Assembly (NCBI GenBank): GCA_036186865.1
Contig: AP025040.1
Location: forward strand, 37,888,671-37,952,670
Length of the DNA: 64,000 nt
Reading direction: 5' to 3'
Origin: Eustoma russellianum
Lineage: Eukaryota > Streptophyta > Magnoliopsida > Gentianales > Gentianaceae
A model generated the notes under the pieces. That model was not told the origin of the DNA. It did not search any database and worked only from the letters and a program-made list of their open reading frames with translations. Position numbers and translations under genes: made by a program. Positions 9,498-22,187 of this stretch are shown here, in pieces. Numbering within the stretch: the stretch's first letter is position 1; every line of letters begins with the position of its first letter.

Positions 9498-12400
9498 TAT
9501 TACAACCTGCACCCCCGACATAGTTGAAAAGAGAACAGAGGAATTTACGACAGAATGTAAGTGCGATCGTTTAACTGCACTTGGTATAATACGTATAAGT
9601 TCACCCCAAACGAAACTTAAAAAAAGCTATTAAAATACCCTAAGAGACATAAGAATAATTAAATAGGCATACAAAGAATAATACAACTTTTATTAAGACT
9701 TAAATTAAAAGAAAAAGGAAATAACATCGAAGAAAAGTAGGAAAGGATAAGATAGTAACCCTCCACTCCCACTTTTATTTCCACCATTCAAGGCATCCAA
9801 TTTTTACCCCACAAATTTCCCAAAAATCGAGAATAATAGGTAAAGGAAAGAGAGAGAAAAGATTCTTCTAATAAACCACCCTTTTTGTCTTGTTATGCCA
9901 TCTTCCCAACCAATTGAAATGCATGCAAGACTTATATGATTCTTTCATTGTCCCTTCCCAAGCAAAATATACAATAATGGGAATTTTCCTTTTTGCTCTT
10001 TCACTAGGATAAGGTGGGCAAGATCAATTCCTCCTCATGCATCACTTTATTCTTACAAACCTCCCTACCCACCACTAAGCTTGCATGCAATTCTTACATC
10101 AAATCCACCTAAGCATCCCACACACAAAGGAAAGAGAAAACAAAAATCTTACACATTCTATTTTCCTATCCAATTGGAATGCATGCAAGACTTACACAAG
10201 CTTCCTATTTTTATTCCCAAGAGACATATTCCATGATGAGATTCCTTGCCTCCCACTATCTCCCAATTTCGCCCATAGCTAAGAAATGGAGGCAAGACCT
10301 ATTTCATTTAGTTCCAACTCATTTCATGAAGCTATCTTCAATATTCTTCCTATTTTTCCTTATTTTCTTCTATTCCTCATCATTGCATTTTTTTACACAA
10401 ACTAAGTTAACTACCACTCCAATATCATGCAAAAACCTTTTCTTCCACTAACTTACCAAGGCCATCATTAATTCCCCACTAAACTCTACAAATTTTGTCC
10501 AAGTTAGTAGAATAAAGCTTAAAAGCCTTTCATTCCACACTTTTCTCATTACCATCCTTTTATTTCAACCAAATAACTCCACTCTCTAAAACTCCTCTTC
10601 TTTCTCCCTCTCTCTAGCAAGGAAATTCCCTCACCCTCACTTTTCCTTCTTCATCTGAGAACCCAACCAACAAAGAAGAAGCATTCCCTTTCCATTTTCA
10701 AGTTAAGACACAAGCATCCAAGCCTAAGAACACTTAAGGTAAGGACATTAGCCTTCTTTCTACACCCCTCTCTTATCATCTCTTCTCTCACTTAGCCTCA
10801 AAACACCCCTCATTTTAAGTGTTAACCGTGAGGTACACCAAGCATGCAAGAAAAACTCCCTAGGTTGAAGAATTGGGGGATTTCAAGAGCTCTAAAGGTA
10901 AAATCTTTTTTAAGGTTTGACCTTAGAGTTTTCATAGTATTCGTTCCTTGAAATTAACCATTCCTTTTTCATTTCTTGGGCCTTAGGATGTTTCTACCCC
11001 AAACCAAAAGAAAGAAGGAATCTTTCCATTTTAAGTCTAAGATTCAAGCTTCAGAGGAAAGTATTTCTTCCTAGTTCCTTCAAGGAAATTGAAATCTAAT
11101 TTTAGTATGCTCATTAATAACTAATGGATCATGCATGCAACTAAAAGTATGGTCTCTAAGTTTATTGGCATGAATGAAGGCTTGCATGTTGAAATTGATG
11201 ATGCATGTGTTCTTTTATTGAATGAAACCATCAATTGGTTTAGAATACTACTTTAATCTGACATGCAAGATGTAATTTGGTCACTAATAGACCATCTAAG
11301 CCGTGAATGTCAAGAAGAATGCATTTTTCCTATTATCTTTACACTTAAATGCCAAATGATAGACATATCAGTATATTATGCTAATAAGTGTGCTAAGAAT
11401 CATCTCCTTTGTCATTTTGATACATGCATGTCATTTCATTTATGCTCATATGTAATAGAAAAGATTATCATGAAAATAGAGAATGGTAGTCTTATAATGA
11501 TGCAATAATAACTACTCTTTCATGCATGTATACCAAGATGCTACCTTTGAACATCATCCATGTTAGCATCATCATTTTCCTTTCCATAAGGGACGGCCAT
11601 GACCCCCTTTATAGTCTATGAATTCATCACCATCATCATGACGTGCATTTTGATGATCATGGTCTTAAAAAGGTGAAATGACATAGGAATCTTTATTTTT
11701 AGCTTCACATGTTGTATGTTATGTGTAGCAGGATCATCATCATAAGATGATAAATACCATGTACTTGCATGTTATTTTAGTGTGATCATCATCAATACAC
11801 TTTCATTTTTTGTGATTTTAAACATGTATGAATGATATGACTTGAGCATACTATCATTTAGTATAATTGATATACATTGGAACCATTAGGCACATCGAGC
11901 TTTGTGTTGGTGATGAAGAATGCCATTTTACACACCCTCACTTTCGGTCAATGGCTTAAAAACAAGTAACTTTGATGCACAAATTATTATGGGAATATTT
12001 TTTGTAACTTTGACATGCAAACCAAAAGAAAAAGAGTCATAAGTGACACAATTACATAATAGGGAAACTTAAATCTTTGGGCCACACTACTTTTGGCCCA
12101 ATGGACTTTTTAGATATTTAGATTAACAAGGATCAACATAAATCAATGTCCATGAAACCACAATACTAGCAAAAACTATAATTCGCTAAGACAATTAAAG
12201 TCCAATACAATTTTAATAAGAAAAGAACGAACAAAACGAAATTGGAACAAGGGGGACTTTCGGCCCTAAGCCTGAATTCGGCTATCACCTATAATTGAGG
12301 TAACTTTGGACCTACATATGAATATGAGTTAAATGTGTCTTAAGATTAGCTTCATTGATCAAACGAGATAGCTTGAATGTCTAACATTATGAATATGAAA

Positions 12401-13993
12401 ATCCTTCAAGATAAGATATATGGCCCAAAAGATATAACTCAACCCACTATGATTATTACAACCATTTGCACCTTCTTAATTAATATGTGTATAAGATATG
12501 TATGCTCTTCCTAAAACAAGTGAACTAATCACATAATACATGGCACAAGAAGTATACCAATTAATTAAATTAATTCTATGTATGTCCACTTATACACCAA
12601 TAAGAACTCGGCCCAATCAAAAATCACCATGAAGATACTTGCCAAAAGAAGTTCACGTCATGCATATTGTCATCATGTTTTCTGTATCATGGAACATGTT
12701 TACGAACCTAAATTATGCATGAAATGTTTTAAGTCTACATCATTTTAAGAATTATGCCGCGAGACGATTGATTCCATAGGACTTATGCATGTATCCATAT
12801 GTAAGTGTAACATCTTGCTGGGGCAAGGGCGCTTTACCTATCCTTATACGCATGATATGCAGGCTGAGTGTAACATCTTGCCCGGGGTAAGGGTTCTCTG
12901 CCTTTTCTGTTACGTCTAAGACGTTCAGTATGGAGCGCTGCCTGATGCTTGTCCTGGGAGAGGATGTCAGGGGCAAAATACGTGATTGCAGAGTATAACA
13001 TCGTGTCCGGGACAGGGGTTCTCTGCTATAGCATATCACCGTTAGTCCTACGTATGATGTAACACCATGGTTTGACCATCGGGATTCATAGACGGTACTC
13101 GTGACTACTGGAGGAATCATTCGGTATGTCGTGGGTACCATTCTCATGTTATGAAAAGTGCTATAGCCGCCATGTCATATCATGTTATGCAAGTATGAAA
13201 TAAATAGTTTTCTTTTTAGAAAAGCTTTTCCATTGCATATGTCACGATCATGTCTCATGTACCAAGTAACTCTAAGTCATGAATCTCGAAAATAAGACAA
13301 GTAATATTACATAAATACAAGAACAAACCAAAGAAGATTGTATGCAAGAACGAAGTAACTATGAGTTAAGACAAGTTTGTTTAAGTAGGATAGTATGTCT
13401 ACTTTACAATGCTTTCTATCTATGATAATGATGCATGATATGATACCTGCGATCTTACTTCTGCATTTACATTAAATTTTATTTGTCAACATCTACCCTG
13501 TGCTTTACTCTTTCTGTTACATTGAGTTTTATGACTCTTTACGTTACACAATACTGTATCACCCATCACCACGACCCCCATGTATGATCTACTTGATGAA
13601 CCTAGGCGGAACTACTTGCTGAGCGATTTGTTATCGCTCACCCCTTTATATTACCACGAAGATCCACAAGACCATGAACCAGAATTCATTGAAGACGAGC
13701 CCAGGCACTAGATGTATGGAGCTGATTAGTAGCCGACTACGACCGCTTTTATATTTTTGGATATTCAGCTCTGTATTTTTACATTTTGTATCATGGATGT
13801 ATTTATGACACTTATGCGGATGTATTAGGATTTACTCCTGTCAACGGTTATTTCTGCTTATGTCATTTTGTTTCCGCTTATCGATACATATTATTATGAT
13901 TTGTACATGTATGATGATGTCGCTTTGTACTTCTCGTAGTAGAGTACGGCGGGTGCACCGTGTCGAGACCTTAGTCTTGGGCGGGATGCTACA
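9498..13993 (+). repeat. Right LTR of LARD-like element
   Basis: 4496 bp, starting TATTACAACCTGCACC and ending GGGATGCTACA at 13993, directly followed by the TCCAC duplication. It carries one copy of the segment duplicated in the left LTR, the hairpin array near 12805-13080, and an intact small acidic frame at 13580-13711. Confidence 0.9.
13580..13711 (+). CDS. Small conserved acidic ORF in F4 LTR (43 residues, hypothetical)
   Basis: The ATG at 13580 opens a 43-residue frame that starts MYDLLDEPRRNYLLSD and ends FIEDEPRH. It is Leu-rich in the middle and acidic at the C-terminus. Frames with the same C-terminal pattern (E-F/Y-I/V-E-D/N-E-P-R) occur in both LTRs of the minus-strand F4 element and, more diverged, in the outer chromovirus LTR, the solo LTR and the 39.2-40.4 kb LTR tail. 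In most, the stop codon lies 274-282 bp before the LTR end. This may be a real short peptide or the coding-like face of a conserved RNA element; no function is known to me. Confidence 0.4.
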   Translation: MYDLLDEPRRNYLLSDLLSLTPLYYHEDPQDHEPEFIEDEPRH

Positions 13994-14638
13994 TCCACCC
14001 CCTCCACCACAGCCACAGGAGCAGTTGTTGGGGCCCAGATTCATTTTTGGAGAGATGAAGGAAGCCAGGGTGCCTGCCTTTGAAGGAGATGCGGATGCTG
14101 ATTTCGCTGAGAAGTGGCTTAATGAGATTGAAAATTGCTTTGAGCTGATACAAATTCTAGATGACATGAAGGCACAGGTGATCAGGCCATTCTTAATTGG
14201 AGAAGCGAATCAATTGTGGAAGACAAATCTGCAACCGCTATAGAAGCCAATATCCTAGACGAGGTTTCTCGAAGAATTCCACAAGTATTACATTCCGCCC
14301 TCCGTCACACTACAAAAGATGCATGATTTCGAGTCCCTAAAACAAGAGCCGGGCATGACGGTATCTAACTATGCAAATCGGAACACGGCCTTAGGGAGAT
14401 ACCAGTCATCGAAAATGAATGACGAAAGGACCAAGATGATGAAATTTGAGAGGGGTCTAAACCCCCAGATTCGCACATGGTTGGTCAACATAAATCCAAA
14501 GAATTTTGGAGAACTGCTTGATGCATGCTATCGTATTGAGAGAGACAATATCAGAAGAGAGGAAGAGATGAGAAGCAAGATGCCCAGGGAGTCGAGTGGA
14601 GAATAGTATGGCAAGCAGATGAAAATGGCCAAGAAGAA
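13994..14638 (+). pseudogene. gag: Chromovirus gag, capsid-region fragment
   Basis: Continues the outer chromovirus gag after the TCCAC duplication. A Pro/Gln stretch is followed by the retrotransposon gag domain: VPAFEGDADADFAEKWL, then a region with EQEPGMTVSNYANR-like sequence and FERGLNPQIRTWL, ending in an Arg/Glu-rich stretch. Two in-frame TAG codons (14241-14243, 14604-14606) sit where Gln would be expected, consistent with CAG-to-TAG change. The frame is otherwise constant. It is cut at 14638 by a copia element and resumes at 27377. Gag assembles the particle and binds RNA; this copy is dead. Confidence 0.85.
14634..14638. other. Target-site duplication AAGAA (pairs with 27372-27376)
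   Basis: AAGAA precedes the copia 5' LTR start (14639) and follows the 3' LTR end (27371). The outer chromovirus gag frame is continuous when the element and one duplication are removed. Confidence 0.95.
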
Positions 14639-17321
14639 TGTTGAGAAAAAGAGTTTGAGTGATTCACAAATACATGATTTAAATACCACGAGTTTGAGAA
14701 ATGCATGACAAAATTTGTTACTTGACACATTTTTGTGACATACATGCCTTATATGCTTTATATATAATGTTGCCGTACTAACAAGCTATGAACCGTTAAA
14801 GCTTACATCAAATGGCAAACTTTTGTTGTGTTTGAACTATTTTCAGGTGCCACCATTAATGAACTAAACTAGTTCATTAAGTGAAGTACTTAAGTTAATG
14901 AACTAACTAGTTCATTAAATGGAAATATATTTGGAAAAGGCATGATGGAAACAAATTGAAGAATGAAAAGTCTCCTTACTCATCCATATCACACGCCATT
15001 TATATATACCTTATATATATTTATATTTTTGCTAAAAGGGCACAATACACATATATTCTGACGTACTACCGACATGTTACATATGTTACAAGCGTACGTC
15101 AACGTCACACCACTATGTACACCTCATATTTATGAGTATGTTCAGGTCTTATATCATATGATATAAGTCATGGTTATGACAAAATTATTACGACATGTTA
15201 CAAGGTTATAAATCAAAAATTGTCGTATTGGGTGACACCAAAACTTTGCCAATGTTTCACGTACTTGCCATATATAGATGGCCAGCCCATATAGTTTAAA
15301 AATGGCAAAATATTTCGTGGCTCATATGTTAAATTCAGCCATGAAATCATTCCATGTTGGCACACATAAATCACCCCGAATTAAGGCCAAATTGTGGAGA
15401 TTTCAAATTCAACTTTTTTGTAACATGGGGCGCCTATACCTCAGCCATTAGAGATGAATATTTAATTTATTTTATGTATAATATGTGTGACATAATATAT
15501 GTAACATGTGCAAAAAGTTTGAATTTAATCGGAGAAAAATCGCGTAATCGACGAAAGTCAAAAATTCGGTTTTCTACGAACATAACACATAGAACGTTTT
15601 TGGCATGACATGTAACATGTATCTAGACACTTTTTACACATTCAAGACATGTTAAAGTGTACTAGAATATTCAAATAAGGGCTGATTACAATTTACCATA
15701 TGTGTGTAATTATTGTGCAATATTTGACAAAGTTTACCAAAATAAAATTACAGCATATGGCTAGACTTCATACATGCCTACTTCAGCCTAAATGGAGCCT
15801 ATCTGGAGCTTAGTTGGCATCTTGATTGGTTGAGAATATGTCACACAAGGTTAGTGACATAAAGGAGGGAGCTACACCAGGTAACAATTCGAACACTTGA
15901 CAAATATAACACATGCTGAAAATTCAGCATGTGACAAAGAGTGCTGGCCGATTTTTACCTCTTGATGATGAAACATTTGCTTCCCAAAATTGAATGGATT
16001 AAATTGTTTATTATTTGGTAACATTTTAAACTCTTTTTGGCACATGTTTTTAAGTTTATTCTCAGATTTTACAGCCACTGACAAGATTGGACCAATCATA
16101 GAGTGCCAAGTAAGGAAAGCCAAGTCATTCATCCAATCATGTTGTGCCATGTGAGCAAGATGGTGTCATATCTAAACAAGGTAATCTTCCAAGGGCATTA
16201 AAGAGAATTCTCAAGGTAATGGAAGACCTAAAGGGGGTGGCCACTTTAACATAAAAAGAAAAGAAGTAGTGAAAAGTGATTCAAGACAACTCTCATATTC
16301 TGTCAAGGGCAAAAGAATCCTCTACTCTCTTCTTCTACATTTATTTCTTTTTCTCCTTCTCTCAAGCCTATTGCTCTTATATTCAACATATTGAATAGGC
16401 TTTGTTTATACCACCATACATGCCTCATTTGTTGTAAAAGGATTGATCAAGGTGTGATCAAACCTTCATCCATTCGGTGGTGGTGTTTGTGATCGGTGTG
16501 ATTGATTGTATTGTTTGTAAAAGGGTGGAGTTGGTGTGTAACTCTAGCAACCCTTGTGGTAAGGTGTTATTTTGTGTTTAGTGGTAACCGAGGAAGGTGC
16601 CATCAAAGACTGGAATAGGTTGATTTAACCGAACCAGTATAAAATCCTTTGTGTCTTTACTTTCAGCACTTTACTTTCAGTTTTCAGTTTCTGCGTTGAT
16701 TTCGCTACAATCGCAAAAATAGTAAACAACTTTCACAAATTACAAAACTTTTCAGAAACATAGCCACACCTCTTAAGTTTCATTTGGCGCAATTTTCAAC
16801 CCATGTGGATAAGTATAAGTCAATCAAATGTTAATAGTTCTGAGACTAGTGCAATCTGATTTTCAGACTTACAAAGGTTGAGAACATCAATGTATTTGAC
16901 CTACTTCCCAAAGGCATTTTTTAAAACTGTTTCAACCCATTTAAATATATATATATGGAGAGTCTTGTCGTTAAAGTTTCAGACCATTCAGAGTCTTCAA
17001 TCAATTGGAATAAAAATTTCAAATCAGAGTACTGTTTCGGGCAAATTTGCGCAATCTGACCAAAAATGTATTTTCAAAGAGTTAGGAGTTGAATTTTAAT
17101 TTGAAATTTTTAGGAGACACTCAGAACCTTTGATAGCAAAATCGCACCAAATTTCATAATTTTTAGAGACCTCTAACTAGGTCATTCAATTATTTCAAAT
17201 CAGGATCTGAAAACAGGGACTGTTTTCAGAAGTAGGGTTTTTGGGCCAAACGTTTTTAAAAACAAGAATTTCCACTCACTATTCAACCCCCCCCTTTTAG
17301 TGGTTCTATACTGGTCCTACA
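14639..17321 (+). repeat. 5' LTR of copia A
   Basis: 2683 bp, closely matching 24683-27371. The first 300 bp carry GAACTAACTAGTTCATTAA palindromic words (near 14860-14915). The 3' part ends CTATTCAACC, a C-run, TTTTAGTGG and CCTACA, followed by AG and the PBS. Related LTR tails occur at 61006-62484 and, on the minus strand, in copia B. Confidence 0.92.
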
Positions 17322-17323
17322 AG

Positions 17324-17336
17324 TGGTATCAGAGCC
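17324..17336 (+). other. Primer-binding site of copia A
   Basis: TGGTATCAGAGCC two bases after the LTR end, complementary to initiator tRNA-Met. Confidence 0.95.
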
Positions 17337-17376
17337 AGGTTCACTCACGACAAGGAGATCCAACGATCTTAGTGAG

Positions 17377-19045
17377 ATGGCAACCACTAGCTTCGAAACC
17401 GAGCAAGAAGGTATGTCGACTAAAAGGCCTCCTCTTTTTTGATGGTGAGTCCTTTATCTAATGGAAATTTAGAATGAAACTCTTTCTTATGGCTGTTGAT
17501 ATTGATTTGTGGTCTATAATAGAAGACGGTCCTTTCGTTCCCTCTAAGTTATCTACTGTTGATGGTGTCACACTAGAGGTTGTAAAACCGAAACAAGAAT
17601 ACACTAGTGAGGACAAAAAGAAGTAAAGTATGAATGCTAGAGTCATGCAATTACTTTTAAACGGGCTGAGTAAAAGTGAATCAAGTTACGTGTCTAATTG
17701 CTCTAGTGCTCAAGAGATGTGGAGAATTCTAGAAATGAAACACGAAGGGACTAGCCAAGTTAAGGAGTCTAAAATAAATATGCTTATGTCTACTCTTGAG
17801 TCTTTTAAATTATTTCCAAATGAATCTATTGTTGATATGGATTTACAGTTGACTAACATCTATAATTCTCTTGAGTCTTTTGGCAAAGCTTTTTCTACAC
17901 AGGAAAAGGCCAAAAAATTGCTAAGAAGTCTCCCATCCGAATGGGACCCTAAAGTCACGGCAATTGAGGAGAGTAAAGAAACGAGATCAATTAAAATGGA
18001 GGAACTAATCGGATCTCTAAAGGTATATGAAAACAAACTTACATTAAAGAAATCGGAATCAACGTCAAAACAAGGTAAGACTATTACTTTTAAATCAAAT
18101 GAATACGCCTCTACTTCTTCCGATCACGTAGATGATAGTGATACTGAATCAGATAATGATGATCTAATATTATTGGCTAAAGGTTTAAGAAAATTTATGA
18201 GAAAGTCATTTAAAAACAAACCTAAGGCTGTTTCGACTAAAAGAAATAAAAATAAAATTAATGACAAGGACATAAAGTTCTATGAATGCGGGAAACTTGG
18301 ACACTTGTCATGTGATTGCCCGAACAAGGACAAAAAAACAAACAAAAACCTTGACAAGGATCGGACTAAAACTAGACTCGTCTCAGAACCTAAACAAAGG
18401 AACTCAAGAAGAGCTCTCAGGGCCTCCACTTGGAGTGATTCATCTTACTCTAAGACTGATACCGAAAAGGAGACGGCACAAGTATGCTTTTCATCTAAAG
18501 CATCAAATGAGGTATCTTCTGAATATGATTGTGATTCCAAACCTTCCGATGATGATTTGTTTAGTCAATACTTAGAATTGCATAAATTCACAAAGACTCT
18601 TGCAAAAGAAAAGAAACAATTAATTGAAGACAAGAAGTTATTAGAATCTTCTAACACGAACCTTGTTTCTCAATTAAACGATTCAAAAGAAGAGTCGTCT
18701 TGCGTAATCAATGCACTAAAATCAGAGGTCATGTCGTTAACGACACAAAACAATGAAATGAAATCCAAGATTTCAAATTTGAAATCAAGGAATATAGATC
18801 TAGAAAAAATGGTGAAACAATTTGACACAGGTACAAACATGTTAGATCGCACCATTTCTTCACAAAAGCATGATAGCGACAAAACCGGATTAGGATATGT
18901 TGAGAAAAACGAGACATTAAGTAAATTAACCAAATTCATTCCATCTAAGAAAATATATGCGACCAAGATAAATACGGTGCCTAAGAATATAGACTCCCCC
19001 TCCTTCATCTTATTGTGCTTCTTCTTCATATCGTACGAGATATAA
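17377..19045 (+). pseudogene. gag: Copia A gag (UBN2-type) with broken zinc knuckle
   Basis: The ATG at 17377 starts MATTSFETEQEG. An extra T in the T-run near 17437 shifts the frame within PPLFDGE, and TAA codons follow at SFI*WKFRM and KKK*SM. From 17630 a 471-codon frame is open. It contains the UBN2/gag region (MWRILEMKHEGTSQVKESK through SLPSEWDPKVTAIE), a zinc-knuckle remnant YECGKLGHLSCDCP and a C-terminal coiled-coil-like Lys/Glu/Ser/Leu-rich stretch. The first Cys of the CX2CX4HX4C knuckle is Phe (KFYECG), so zinc and RNA binding would be impaired even without the frameshift. Leader 17337-17376 precedes it. Confidence 0.85.
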
Positions 19046-19373
19046 TTATGTACCACATAAACATGAAAAGATAACATTGATGCATACACGACATTCATTC
19101 AACATAAATGCATCTAGATCACGCACCATGCATCCCAACACAAGAACATATCAAAGATGACAACCATACAATGTTCACAATGGAATTCTCGGCCCAAGAC
19201 CAATTGCATTCTCACCTCATGTCTACTATATTACTTCTTCATCTACATTCTCACCATTTGTTAGACCGAGAAAGGTCACTCAAGTATGGGTACCGAAAGG
19301 TACTCTTACAAAGAAGTGAAGAACTAACTCGTAAGGACCCAAAATAAAAGGGTACCTAAATCGTTGTTACACA

Positions 19374-19982
19374 TTGCATGGAACCCATACATCCAAATGT
19401 ACATCAATCAAGTGGTTCCTTGACAGTGGTTGCTCGAGGCACATGACGGGTGACCCAAGCTTGTTCTCAAAGTTGAAGAAGGTTACAAAAGGTGGATCAG
19501 TGACCTTTGGAGACAACAATGAAGGAAGAATCATAGGAAAAGGTACAATTGGAAGGCCAAGTACTCTTCAAATCTCCAACGTCTTCTTGGTAAGTAATCT
19601 ATCCTATAATTTGCTTAACATCTCACAGTTTCTTGACAACAGTTTTGATGTGTGTTTCATTCATCCATATTGCAACATAATGAATAAAAACAGAGAAACG
19701 GTATTAAAAGGAAAAAGAGAAGGAAATATTTTTACACTTTCTATGGATGACATGTTAGACGCTAAAGTTAAATGTTTTATGTCAAATGAACCTAATGTAA
19801 ATTTGTGGCATAGGCGATTAGGACACATTGGAATCTCAACGCTTGAAAAACTTCAAGGAAAGAATCTAGTACGAGGATTGCCTAAACTTGATTTTGACAA
19901 CTTTCAGTTGTCTAAATCAAACACGTGTGAATCTTGTATTAAAGGCAAACAAACACGTGAGTCACTTAAGTCTAAAAATTAA
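19374..19982 (+). pseudogene. pol: Copia A protease and GAG-pre-integrase segment
   Basis: WFLDSGCSRHMTGD holds the aspartic protease active site (DSG). It is followed by VTFGDNNEGRIIGKGTIG and FLVSNLSYNLLNISQ, the usual copia protease body. Residues around NLWHRRLGHI supply the integrase zinc-finger His pair and CESCIKGKQ the Cys pair. A TAA stops the frame at 19980-19982, directly before the integrase core. The stretch 19046-19373 still encodes gag-to-protease linker in pieces, such as TQVWVPKGTL-like sequence near 19275, but is shifted. Confidence 0.85.
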
Positions 19983-20134
19983 ATTAGCACGTCTAGAGTT
20001 TTAGAATTATTACACAATGATTTATTTGGTCCTAATCGTACTAGGAGTCTTGCTGGACGCCACTATGCATGTGTTAGGGTTGACGATTTTTCTCGCTATA
20101 CATGGACTTTATTTTTTGCGAATAAAGATGATAG

Positions 20135-22187
20135 TGTTGTACCCCACGAAAATCATACTGTATTTGAGACTAGTACGAAGTGGAGTATTGGAATGTTATT
20201 TCTGCCGATTACATTTTATTAAAGTTTTATTAAAACTTCTTTAATTATTCTTCCTTAAAGTAAATACGATAGGAAATAGTATACTACTCCAAGTATGTAT
20301 TATGAAGCATGCGAAATGACAATTTTACCTTGTATGTTTATTAAATCTGTGAGCTGGAATTTTGGTAAAAGGACTTGTGGTTTATCCGCAATAAAATTTT
20401 TAGTGACCACTGGTCACTCCAGAGTCAGCATGCGTCCAATTTTGGGAAAATAATTAAATGACCACTCTAAACCTATTAGATTGCTCTGGAATCTTTATGG
20501 TAACCACTTAAGACATAGATGAACATGTCCATGTAAATAAATCACCTTGGAACCATTGTTTTGAGGGCTAACAACCGAATTGAAGTTGTGTTACAAAACT
20601 GGAAAACAGGACAGAATTATGGCATGAGTTGGGAGACCTTATTACTGCGGATTTGGACTTGTAGGTGCTGTTGGGCATATGAATATTAATTCTTGGTATG
20701 TTTACTATGTTTTCCAGGTGTCGGCCCAAATTAAATAGGATTTTATGGGCATGAAAGTAAGGTAAAGATGGGTACTGCATTACTGGATTCAGCAGTACTT
20801 TGTTTCGTAACTTAATGATTTGAGGGTTTTGTTTATCTCGAAACGTTATGAAATTTTTGTGGCATGTAGATAAGACTCCATTGTGCATATGTATGGCATG
20901 AGATTATGAAAATAGGCCTGATTTGTTATGATTAAGGCCGCATGAATAGAACGTAAATTCTGGAAAAAATTTTCCAACCGAAATAACAAGGCCATACGTA
21001 GATTATGTGATGCATTTAGTCATGAATTGCATATTGCACGTCACGCATTGCATCATCCTCATTTACATGAGTTATGAAACTGATTTTATGTCAAAGAAAT
21101 TCCGGAACGCTCTTTTAAAGAAAAGATTTCAGTTTTGAAAAGAACGACTCCTATTGGTACCATTGATTTCTGGCCAGCATAACCCGCTCCAGATCCAGGG
21201 TTAATTGATCTGATGATGATTACGACCGTACAGGCCCGGAGGGAATAGACCTGATTATGACGATTATGGTCGTTCAGGCCCGGGGAGAATAGACCTGATA
21301 ATGATGATTTATGACCGTACAAGTCCGGAGAGAATAGACCTGTTGACGATGATTGATTGTATGACCGTTTTCAGATCTGGACATAATAGATCTGAAGGGA
21401 ATGGTATGACCGCCTCAGATCCGGATATAATAGATCTGAATACTCACTTCTCTTGTTTTATTGACGATGATGTTTTTGAAGGAAAGAATGAAAGAACTTA
21501 TCCTCATTTTATCATAATGCATCACATGTGCATACTCATACATGCTGCATTTCATGGCTAGTCGAATGATTGATGTACTGTTACTTAGGCTATGATGTTA
21601 TGGTGTAAATCTCCTAGGTTATAATCTTAATGTGATTTCTTGTTACATAAGTTATGATCTTATGTCCTTACGGGTAATGGATTGAATGTCAGGTATGTTG
21701 TGAATCCAAACTTTTTGGGGTTTGGTTCTTGTGTATACTTTCCATTTAATTCATGATTGTTTATGGTATACTTGATGGTGACTTTGTCGCTCACCCCATT
21801 ATTTTTCCTCCCAGAGCCTGCAGGAAATGGGGTAGAATAGATCGATGACGAGCCTAGGGTTCCCTATCCATAGACGTGCAAGAGGAGGACATCTTAAGGA
21901 CTTTGTTATGATGGTTATGTTTGAGGGACTTATGATGGAACTTTAATTTCGGATTTCTCTTTATATTTTGTGAATATGGTTGTAAACACTGTGATGGATA
22001 TTCGGCATGTTTTTATTTAAAATTTTTTATTCTGCCTTAATTTTTGCTTACCTGTTGACGTGTAAGCAGAAACAAGTCCATACAGTTTGTTATGGACTAT
22101 GAAATGTTGTGGATTGGTGCCTGGTACTCTTCGTAGTGAAGTACGGCGGGCGCACCTTACGCGGGCAGGCCGGTGCAGGGCGCTATA
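20135..22187 (+). mobile_element. Ty3/gypsy solo LTR (family F3) inside copia A integrase
   Basis: 2053 bp from TGTTGTACCCC to GGGCGCTATA, flanked by GATAG at 20130-20134 and 22188-22192. No PBS or PPT follows, so this is a solo LTR left by recombination between LTRs. Orientation is + by its 3' module: TCGCTCACC near 21790, an acidic frame ending at 21873, a terminal hairpin near 22126-22146, then GGCGGGCGCACC. It ends in TA rather than CA, as the F1 LTR at 63758 does. Its start resembles the outer chromovirus LTR start (TGTTGTGACC). Confidence 0.92.
21188..21438. repeat. Six ~41-52 bp tandem units in the solo LTR
   Basis: Units end ATAGACCTG or ATAGATCTG and contain ATGACCGT followed by CAGGCCCGG or CAGATCCGG. 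They diverge gradually along the array, like the repeat blocks in the other gypsy LTRs of the window. Confidence 0.85.

Larger units (their letters stand above)
4494..13993 (+). mobile_element. Non-coding LTR element with giant LTRs (LARD-like, family F4)
   Basis: Two ~4.5-4.6 kb direct LTRs (4494-9120 and 9498-13993) flank just 377 bp. The ends are TG(T/A)TTACA...CTACA and a TCCAC duplication flanks the whole. The short interior keeps a PBS at 9123 and a PPT at 9486-9497 but no gag or pol. Such an element can only move with proteins supplied in trans. The minus-strand element at 42465-51312 has the same LTR ends and PBS neighbourhood and still keeps gag, so it is a relative or source type. 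By eye the two LTRs differ at about 5-6% of positions over the first ~215 bp. Confidence 0.9.

Noticed and set aside
13841..14167. 108-codon minus-strand ORF with a Cys/Gly-rich stretch
   Set aside because: It is antisense to the LTR-gag junction; the Gly/Cys run is the reverse of the Pro/Gln codons of gag.
17630..19045. 471-codon frame as an intact host gene
   Set aside because: UBN2, zinc-knuckle remnant and position after a PBS identify it as copia gag.
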